This document shows positions 53,979 through 63,100 of a stretch of DNA of 64,000 nt, one piece after another (position 1 is the first letter of the stretch; the number at the start of each line of letters is the position of its first letter). The translations under genes and the position numbers were made by a program. Source of the stretch: JBCAWW01 sp045106675 (GTDB lineage Bacteria > Bacteroidota > Bacteroidia > J057); NCBI GenBank assembly GCA_045106675.1, contig JBGCFA010000215.1:23073-87072 (forward strand), read 5' to 3'. A model generated the notes under the pieces. The model was not told the origin of the DNA. It made no database searches and saw only the letters and a list, made by a program, of their open reading frames with translations.

Positions 53979-54623
53979 ATGAAATTTTTTATCGACACAG
54001 CCGATCTAGACGAAATCCGAGAAGCCAATGATATGGGTGTTTTGGATGGCGTTACGACCAATCCTTCGCTTATGGCCAAGGTTGGCGTTACGGATGTCAA
54101 TGCTCACTATCTAGCAATCTGTGAGATGGTAGATGGAGATGTCAGCGCAGAGGTCTTGGCTACAGACTACGAAGGGATCATTGCCGAAGGTCGTGCCCTC
54201 GCCAAAATACACGACAATATCACGGTGAAAATTCCGATGATTCGTGAAGGAGTCAAAGCGATTCGTACTCTCTCTAATGAAGGGATCAAAATCAATACTA
54301 CCCTGATTTTTAACTCTATGCAGGCCTTGATTGCGGCCAAAGCAGGCGCAACCTACGTCAGCCCATTTATCGGTCGTCTAGATGATATTGGGCAAGATGG
54401 TATGGAACTGATCGCCGATATCCGTCATATCTTTGACAATTATGCGATTGATACGCAAATCCTCGCCGCCAGTGTTCGTCATAATGCGCATGCTTTAGCC
54501 TGTGCTCAGATTGGTGCCGATGTCGCTACCATGCCGCTCAAAGTGATCAAGGCATTGATCAAGCATCCATTGACCGACCAAGGCCTAGCGAAGTTTCTCG
54601 CTGACGCTAAGTCGAGAATGTAA
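53979..54623 (+). CDS. Transaldolase-like / fructose-6-phosphate aldolase family protein
   Basis: The 214-residue protein starts FFIDTADLDEIREANDMGVLDGVTTNPSL, typical of the small transaldolase family (TalC/FSA). The Schiff-base lysine is Lys84 in ITVKIPM. At the position that separates the two activities it has Phe130 (YVSPFIGRLDD), as in transaldolases, where E. coli FsaA has Tyr. Transaldolase in the pentose phosphate pathway is therefore more likely than FSA. The gene is monocistronic, with a terminator after it. Confidence 0.93.
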   Translation: MKFFIDTADLDEIREANDMGVLDGVTTNPSLMAKVGVTDVNAHYLAICEMVDGDVSAEVLATDYEGIIAEGRALAKIHDNITVKIPMIREGVKAIRTLSNEGIKINTTLIFNSMQALIAAKAGATYVSPFIGRLDDIGQDGMELIADIRHIFDNYAIDTQILAASVRHNAHALACAQIGADVATMPLKVIKALIKHPLTDQGLAKFLADAKSRM

Positions 54624-54656
54624 TTTTCATGCGTCTTTAACGCTTGTAAACCGAAG

Positions 54657-54700
54657 GGCGAAATCTCCAATTATTACTAATAATGGAGATTTCGCCTTTC
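54657..54700. terminator. Terminator between the transaldolase gene and the minus-strand giant gene
   Basis: GGCGAAATCTCCA (54657-54669) pairs with TGGAGATTTCGCC (54684-54696), followed by TTTCT. The loop can extend the stem with TTATT/AATAA. Confidence 0.88.
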
Positions 54701-54733
54701 TATATTCAATACCAGCGGTTTGCAAATCGCTGA

Positions 54734-57178
54734 CTAGCGCACTTCAATCGCTAAGCTATATTGCTCCACAGCATCATTACTCCCTTGCTGAATGAGTAAA
54801 AAATAATGTCCTGCTACCAAATCCTTTAGGTCGAGAACCATCTCTTTGGCTGTATTTTGTGGGCTTGATTGATAGACCACTTGACCTTGGAGGTTTCTGA
54901 TTTCTAGTTGGAGGTTTTTGTTAGGTCGTTCCTCGAACGCTAAGATCATTTTGCCATTGGTTACGGGTATCGGATAGGCCCGTACCGGAACTTTTGCCTT
55001 GAGATCAATCCCTGTCTGTAAACTATCGACCTCTATCGTAAAAGCTTGCAGAGAAGATGCGCCTGCTTGATCCATTACGCTGAGTAGCACACTATCGAGT
55101 CCCAAATCTGTAGGTTTGCCGTACAAAATTGCTTCTCCAGCGCCTTCTGTACTCAGGCTCAACCAAGTCGGCAATTGCGTGGCCGTGATTTGTAAAGAAT
55201 CATTATCGACATCCAGCGCTTCAATAAAGTAAGCGTAGGATTGATCTTGCCGAGCCAGTAAAACAGGCTGCGTTTTGAAGTAGGGTGTATCATTGATGTT
55301 TTCTACTCTGAAAATCACCCTTTCCCAATCGGTCAAACTGCTATCTAATTTGTCATAGACGCTAAACTCAATTTGCTCCTCGCCATACCAATCCAGATGA
55401 GGGAGTTCGATTTGGACAGTATTGAGGGAGTCTATGATAACGCTCAATTCTTGCGTTCCGCGCAGCGACCACGCTACACTATCAGCCGCATAATTGAGGA
55501 GGAAATTGTCCAAATCAAAAGGTTGAAAATCACCTCCTTCTTGGATTTGTTGGTCGGGTATATCAGCAATCGTCGGATAGCGTTGGCTCAATACACTGAA
55601 ACTAGCAGTGTCAAAAGCCGCAAAGGCTTGGTTGGTCGCCTTGTCTCGCGCTTCAAAGACGATTTGCTCCGTGCCTCGCCAAGTGGAGTCCAACCAGCTA
55701 AACTGTACCGCATCTTCGTTTAGCTCCAACTGCAAAGGCCCTGCATGCATCTCAAAAGGAGTCAGAGGATCACCGATCACGCTACCACTATTAAAGCTGA
55801 CTCGCTCCCTCACCGGAATTAAGCGTTCCGCGCTAGCGTCATAAAACCGAAAACTGATCTCCTCAGCCGCTTGCTCGCCATAAATGATCATAAAATAGAG
55901 CCAATGCCCACCGACTGGACTCGCTTGCGCAAATCCTCTCAGACTATCGCCGACCCAAGCAGAAAGTAGATGCTCATCTCCCCAGACGCTATCTCCTAGG
56001 CTTTCGACGATGATAGTGGCGGTCATGGATAAGGAAAATTGATTGACTTGAAGCTGCCATTGAGGGGCCGAATCGTTCTGCGCAGCAGGCAAAAAACGAA
56101 AGTCAAAAGCGAGCGAATCTCCATCAAACTCCATGAGATAATCTCGTAAATCAAAATTGGCAAAACCACCGCCTGGACCCGTTCTTTGATCTGGAATCCC
56201 CGTCAAAAGAGGTGGTTCATCATCTGCAATTACTTTATAAGCAATAAGCGTTTCGCTATGGAGCTGATGGATAGATTGATCTTGCACGGACAGCTCGACC
56301 ATAAACTCACCCGCCCAATTGGCTGTTGGCAAATTGACTACCAAAAAACTGTCTTGTTCAATGCGAGTCATGAGGCCAGGATCAGGCAAACTAAAACTGA
56401 CCGCATCCGAATCTCCACGGACCACAAAATCCATCAAGTTGAGCCAAGGAAAGCTATCTCGCTCGGCGATGACTTGCTCCGGAATCTCCGCCCAAAGTGG
56501 CGTATAATCATCCAAAACGCTCAATCTCATCGTGTCTTGAGCATATTTCGTACCCTCCTCAACCCTAAAAACCATAGCCTGAGTTCCCGTCCAAGTGCTA
56601 TCGATCAGCACAAAATCTGCTTGCCGAGCGCCCAGCTGTACCTCAATAAAACCTGCTTCTAAGGCTTCTGCTTGCAGGGGATCGCCGATACTACTATTGG
56701 CATCGAAACTAAACTTTTGCTTGACTGGATATACCTGTCCTTGCTCGCTATCATAAAATCGCAAACTGACCTGTCCCGTATCCTGATGGCTATAAATCGT
56801 CAGGAAAAACAGATAATTACCAGCTACTTCTATGCCGTCTGCAACCCCAACTAGCTCGTCTTCTATGTAAGCACCGAGTTGGTGAGGATTACCGCTGCTC
56901 GGAACGCCACCACCATTGACTTGAGCGGTCAGACTCATGGAGGCATTGAAGGCGGCAGGGTTGACTGTCCAGTTGGGGCTACTGATCGTGGAGTCTGGTG
57001 GCACAAAGGCATAAGACCAACTGCCTGTCAGGCTGTCATTCCAGTAATCAAAGAATACGAGGGGAGCAAATTTCCCCCATCTGCCGATGGTCTGATCAGG
57101 CAGCGGCGTGAGGGTCGTCTGAGCGTACATACTAAGGCAAGCCACCCATAATATCCCAAAACTGATGATCTTTTGCAT
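54734..57178 (-). CDS. T9SS type-A surface protein with duplicated module
   Basis: The 814-residue protein has a signal peptide (ISFGILWVACLSMYAQ). Residues 69-174 and 374-477 are two copies of a module containing SM-LTA, a GAY/SAW-type strand, FFLTIYS or FMIIYGE, RFYD, PV and GDPL. They alternate with cadherin-like or Ig-like domains (IPDQxIxEGGxFxxFDLDxFL; VSVYD/FSVYDK). A putative-Ig domain lies near 650-725 (YFIEALDVDNDSLQITATQLPTWLSL). The C-terminal 85 residues form a type A sorting domain (AYPIPVTNGKMILAF; LEIRNLQGQVVYQS). It starts 3 bp after the next gene's stop. Confidence 0.86.
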   Translation of the reverse strand: MQKIISFGILWVACLSMYAQTTLTPLPDQTIGRWGKFAPLVFFDYWNDSLTGSWSYAFVPPDSTISSPNWTVNPAAFNASMSLTAQVNGGGVPSSGNPHQLGAYIEDELVGVADGIEVAGNYLFFLTIYSHQDTGQVSLRFYDSEQGQVYPVKQKFSFDANSSIGDPLQAEALEAGFIEVQLGARQADFVLIDSTWTGTQAMVFRVEEGTKYAQDTMRLSVLDDYTPLWAEIPEQVIAERDSFPWLNLMDFVVRGDSDAVSFSLPDPGLMTRIEQDSFLVVNLPTANWAGEFMVELSVQDQSIHQLHSETLIAYKVIADDEPPLLTGIPDQRTGPGGGFANFDLRDYLMEFDGDSLAFDFRFLPAAQNDSAPQWQLQVNQFSLSMTATIIVESLGDSVWGDEHLLSAWVGDSLRGFAQASPVGGHWLYFMIIYGEQAAEEISFRFYDASAERLIPVRERVSFNSGSVIGDPLTPFEMHAGPLQLELNEDAVQFSWLDSTWRGTEQIVFEARDKATNQAFAAFDTASFSVLSQRYPTIADIPDQQIQEGGDFQPFDLDNFLLNYAADSVAWSLRGTQELSVIIDSLNTVQIELPHLDWYGEEQIEFSVYDKLDSSLTDWERVIFRVENINDTPYFKTQPVLLARQDQSYAYFIEALDVDNDSLQITATQLPTWLSLSTEGAGEAILYGKPTDLGLDSVLLSVMDQAGASSLQAFTIEVDSLQTGIDLKAKVPVRAYPIPVTNGKMILAFEERPNKNLQLEIRNLQGQVVYQSSPQNTAKEMVLDLKDLVAGHYFLLIQQGSNDAVEQYSLAIEVR

Positions 57179-57181
57179 GAT

Positions 57182-60100
57182 TTAGGGCTTAAGGATGATT
57201 TGAATAGATTTTTCAAAAGAGTCAGTACGTAGTCGGAGGATATACACTCCCGCTGCGAGCCTCACTCCTGCATCATTTTTACCGTCCCATTGCAGCTCAT
57301 AGCTACCAGCGGCCTGTTTTTTGTCCGCCAATAGGCGAACGGGTTGTCCGAGTAGATTGGTAAGATCAATGCGGATACGTTCAGGATTAGGCAGGACATA
57401 GTTCACAGCTACTTGTTCCCTGAAAGGATTAGGGAAAACCTCTAATTCATAGCCTGCTGCTACTGGATCGATAGCGGTACTAATCGCCAAGTCTAGGATC
57501 ACTGGATTCGTCGGATCACCATATTGAGCGTTCTCTTGAAAACCAAAAGTATTGATGATCGGTACCACCGCCGCGAGTTTTGGATGATAGTATTCAAAGT
57601 GAATTACCTCTTCTTCAGTCAATCCATAGACGGTAAGGAAGGCGAGTGCGCGACCCATTTCTGGGATAAACTCAAATTTGACCAAACCTCTCATTTCATC
57701 TCCACTATAAGCGGCTAGCCAAGCATTTTCGTCAGCGCCACCTTCGATTTGAGCGGTAAAGGTCATGGACTGCAAAAATTTCTCTGGCTGCACTGCCCAG
57801 TCAAAGGGCGGCTGAGCTGCTGCTTCCTCAAGATTGCGGCCATAGCGTCGATTCAATCGCGCTGGATAAATTAGGGTGTCTGCTCGATCTGAATAGAGCA
57901 AATAGCCATCATTGGGCTGCATAAAGTTGAGACTTCCGATCCAACCGATGTTCTCGATGTATTGGGCGAAGGTGGTTTGGTTTTTAATGATGTCTCCGGT
58001 TGTGGAGGCAAGATTGGGCAATGCATCATCGAGATTTGCCCCATTTTGAGGGAGATAACTAACCCAATTCCAGCCTTTGACGATCGGGATAAATACGGTC
58101 TCAATATCGATGGGACGTCCTCGGACTACCAGGTCTTGACTCGTACTTTGTTTGAATTGATAAGCGGAGCGTCTATCGATTTCATCTAGTGGGCCTACCC
58201 AGCCAAACTGAGGCGTAAACTGACTAAAGGCCACTTGATTGCGAAGGATATCTCCGGACTGAGAGGGTACTTCCTCAAGCAATTGATTGATGGTAGAATC
58301 TTGTCCTACCAGATTGAGTGAAAACCAAGTCCAGCCTTGGTTGAGACTGAGCGTTCGACTGAGGTCGGTAGAAGTATGCAAAAAAACTGGGGCCACAGGC
58401 GTACCCTGCACTGCATTCATCTGGAAAGGGAAACTCTCCAAAACGTTCTCATAGAGACGACAGTCCGAGGCATCCCAAACCTGAAACGCTACCGTTTCGC
58501 CTTGCGTCTGATTGCTAAATACCGTCAGATAGGCTTGATAACGTTCCAATTGTGGCACATATCGCAGTTCTCCCGTTCCGCGCAGCTGACCGTCTACAAA
58601 TGCCCCAATCCGATCATAAAGGTCGGTGGAGGTATCTTGATCCACAATCAGTTCTGCTGTAATGATCATACTATGATCAAACTGATCGGATTGAACTTGC
58701 CAGTCTGGTTCAGGGCAAAGCACCCGCAGATCAAAGCGTAATTGTGGCGCGCCATAGCTATTGGCGGCAAATATCCCCGTTTCGTAACTGCCGCCATCTA
58801 GTTGCTCACTACTCGTGAACGTTAGCGTTTGAGTCGCGCCCGGAGGAATGATGCCCGACATCGGGCTAGCCGTGAGCCAAGGAGGCAAGAGAGTGGGCAA
58901 AAGTGTGCCTGAACTCAGCTGCCCCGAAAGGGAATAATGCACGTCAAAAGCGCCTGTATTGATCAATTGCTTTTGAAAAGTGGTGCTATTGCCTTCTTCG
59001 ACGACTAAATCGACGTCGCCACCGAGCCATTCGAGTGGATTACGGACTACCAAAAACTGCCAAGTCTGAGTCGTGCTCATCACATTGCCGTATTGGTCCT
59101 CTACTCCCAGCACGTCCACTCTCAGGACTTGGCCTTCGATGAAACGATTCTGGATATCCGGTACAATGGTGATTTTGTTGCCTTGACAGGAAACGATTTT
59201 TTCTATTGGCAAACCCGTTTCGGTGCTACTGAGATTGATATGGTTGACCGAGCCTTGACTGAGGCTAACCGGATCAGCCAGTGAGATCAGATTGGCACAA
59301 ATGATGTCTTCGTCAAAAGTGATACTGATTTCGTCATTGAGTTCTAGTACGCCGTCTAGAGGCTCTTCTGTGCCAAATAATTGCGGAGCTGTACGGTCGA
59401 TGACGCCTGAGAGTAAGGGGGTGATCCGGTCCGGAACGCTTCCCCCACAACTACTGATCGCTCTCAATTCATAAGGTCCATCATCTAGCTGGCTCACATC
59501 CCAATTGAAAGTGTGAAAGCCTGGATTGAGGTCTGCTTTGAGAAGCGTAACTGCATTGACAAAAGGTGCGTTGGGAATCTTGGGTCGGAACTGTAGTTTG
59601 ATGGATTGTAGATCGGAGCGAGAGAGATCATAATCTGTCAAAGTGATCGGTAATAGATCGTTCTGGGCACCCGCTATCACCCAGCCCTCTTGTGGACTAG
59701 TGATGGTCAATGGACTACAGAGTTCGATGAAAGAAACATCCAGTGTCTCGATATCGGCAAAGGGCGCATCTGGGATCGCTCCATCAGCGTTTTCGCGTTC
59801 GCAAGGCGAAAATAGCATCAATTTCAAGCCACTATAATCAAAGGCTTGTGGCCCTTTTTCTATGGTTAAGGTCGCATTGATTTGCTGTCCCGGCTGGATA
59901 AAAAATGCTGCATGATTATTACCGGTGAGGGTTACGCCATTGAGACTGACGATGGCACCATCAGGGTTGGATTCCTGCAATAGCGTCACATGATAAACCG
60001 AGGCTTCATTGGTTTCGCTGGTATTGCCGAGCGTGAGATCAAATACTGCGGGCTGATCAGACGGTATATCGATGGCGGCATTGCGATCCACCGACAATTG

Positions 60101-63100
60101 TACGCCTTGGCGTTTGAGGCCACCTTCCCACGGACAACTCGTCGCTCCACTAATCAACTCGAATACGGGAGTGCCATAGACTGGGTCATGCTTGAGATTG
60201 ACGGTATAGTTGTCGCCATTGTCGCTGTCAGAAAGGGTATAGCCAGTGGTGATATCACGTGTTTGGGAACTGCTACGAGATTCGCCAAAAGCCATGCGCA
60301 TGGTCGCGGTCGTACCTCCGCCGATGCCCGCATCATTGACGGCTACGCCGAACGCATGGGCGAAGCTTGACTCGATGGCAACTTCCATATCGAGAGTGCG
60401 AGTTTTGGTCTGACTTTGGGTGACCGTCCGCGAAAAGGAGGAATTTGCGTCAAAGGAGATGTTTTCGCGAAACTGAGCGGAGTCTTTGAGCCCTGCATTG
60501 AGGTCCAAGATGTCTTGCCAAACCTCAGCGCTACTCGTATCGCCAATGGCTTCCAGCTCAGGGATGATATTGCCTTCGATATGCTCCTCGGAGTAGATGA
60601 AGGTGGTATGAAAACCATCTGGTACAAAGAGGATACTACTGTCTTTTTGGATCTGACAAAGTGAGTCAATGCTCAGGATGTCCGAAACCCCATAAAGGAT
60701 ATTTAAAGCACCACCGACATACACATCACTGCCGCCTTCGGTGGCAAACTCATCAGTGGTAGTGAAACTAAACTCTGCCTCTTTGGTGGAGGTAAGAGAG
60801 GTCGAACTATTGACCGTAGCGGTAAAGGTGTTTTCGACACTGATCTCTGTTTGTACCGAGAAGATAAAGCCTGCATTGGTAGTGAAGCTGAGGCCAAGAT
60901 TGAGTTCTAGAAAGCTTTCTAGGCTTTGGTCTTGGGCTAGAGAAGCGCTCCATGCGGTGCCAAAAGTGGTCGATTCTTCAAAGTAGGCTGAGCTCTGATC
61001 ACCCGGTGGGGAACGCAAAATCATGAAGGGTACTTCTGGAGTAGTGGTCGCAAAATCTACGCTGCGCGCCTTGGTACCTGTTACATAAGCAAAGTCCGTC
61101 GCATCGGCTTGACGGTCAAGACTATCTTTGGCGACTACTTGGATTTTCTTTTGGTAGGGGCGGGCACCGCCGCTAAGCATATTGGGTTCGCCGCCTTTGA
61201 GATTGTAGGAAGCGGTGCCATTGCTAAAATCTGCTTGCTGCTGATCAAGATCAGAGATATCGTCGAAGAGGCTGAGCGTTCCCGAAGGGATGACACACTG
61301 CTCCTCACCATATTGTTCAAATATGCTAAATGTGAGTGTTTTATTTTGGTTTTGCTCGACGATAATCAGACCACATTCATTGGTGTCTAGACCCGCGATT
61401 TCGACTTGCATCGGCGCGCGATACATAAATTCGATGGTATCACTCTTTTCGACTAGAGAGACGGGCATGGCTCCTTCATCCGCAAAATACTGCTGGATTA
61501 TAGGATTGGGGTGCAAGACGTAAACTTGATAATGCTGGGGCGGTATGTTTTCAAATTTGAAGCTACCCGTAGCGCTGTCTACATCGATAGTATCTCGATA
61601 GCAAAACGGACTGGTGGTAAGCACCACTTTGGCTGCTCCGATGCTGTATTCACATTCTCCCCCAAATACCTTGCCTGCTAAAAGGCGACGAGTATTGTCT
61701 GAGATGCCTACACCTGCGATGGGGCGAACCATCTTGGGCAATTCTATAAATGAAGGATCAAAAGTATGATCGGCTTTGTCAAAAGTGATGATGTGTCCAC
61801 GCGTGCCGGGTTCAAATTCTACCTTATAGCGGCCTTCTTCATCGGTGAAAGTACGAGGTAGCGTAGGGCTGCCATTGACAATCACTTCGACGCTGTCGGC
61901 AAAACAATCCGTTCCGTCGAAGCGGACAAAACCACTCACCGTCAATAGCGAAATATCCGTAAAATCGACTCTGTCTACAGAAACGTTAGTCGGATCGAGG
62001 GTGATATTGCGGGCGTTGGGTTCAAACTCATGGGTGAAAAACTCCACTTTGAGGGGGATGTCGTCTCCGTCCCAATTTCGAATCACGACCTTGCCATCAG
62101 AAACTGAATCCGCTCGAAAGGACTGTAAAATGCCGCGATGTCCATTGCCAGTAAAATCACTGACAAATTCGCCATCGCCCGCGCTAAACTGCCAATAAGC
62201 AGTAAGACCAGGAGATTCGACGATGCCGCGTTCGTTGCCGGGCAAAACTTGCTTTAGCGTGCCTTGGATTTGGTTTTGCGAGCGGGCGTAATCCCAGAAA
62301 CGAAATTCATCTAATCGGCCCGTGAAATATTGAGAAGCGTTCGCGGAGCGAGCAAACTGGACATGCGCCAATTGAGCAAAGTAACTGATATCGCTTGAGG
62401 AAGCCACTTCGCTTCCGTTGATATAGAGACGCATCATGCTCCCATCGTGTACTGCCGCAAAGTGATACCAGTACTCATCGTCGAAGCGTTCCGTGGAGCG
62501 GATCGTCTGTGTACTCCCCGAAATACTAGTACTGAAATTGAGCGTAGCTTGAGCATCTAAAAAGAGGTGCAGCAAAGAATTGCCATTGCTGACATCTCGG
62601 GCCTCGAATAAAGTCATGGCCGCCGCAGTATCTACTTTGAACCAACCTTCGAGCGTAAAAGTATTATTGATCGGCAGCGTATCTTGCCCCAAACTGAGGT
62701 AAGTATCGTCGCCAGGGAAAAAACGTAGCGCAGAACCAATCGGACTCTGCTTGGATGGCGTAGCCGAAAAGGTCGTGCCAGCGCCATAAAAAACGCCTTT
62801 GATGAGGTAGTCGCCCCCATCATCGGTATATGCGCCCAATTGCACCGGACTTGGATAATCAGCATGAGCCGCGCCACAGACATAGCCGTGAATGCGATCA
62901 TTGATATCAGCCTTAGCGGCATGATCGTAGATCTTTTCGCCAAACTGCTCGTCAAATTTCCAATAGGCAAAAAGCCCTGCGTCCTCTCCCGTGAGAGTAA
63001 TATCTTTGTAACGACGAATTTCTTCGCGGCTTCTGGCGATGGTCCAAAGGCGAATATCGTCGAGATAGCCATCATAAAATTTGTCAAAACTGTCTGTACC

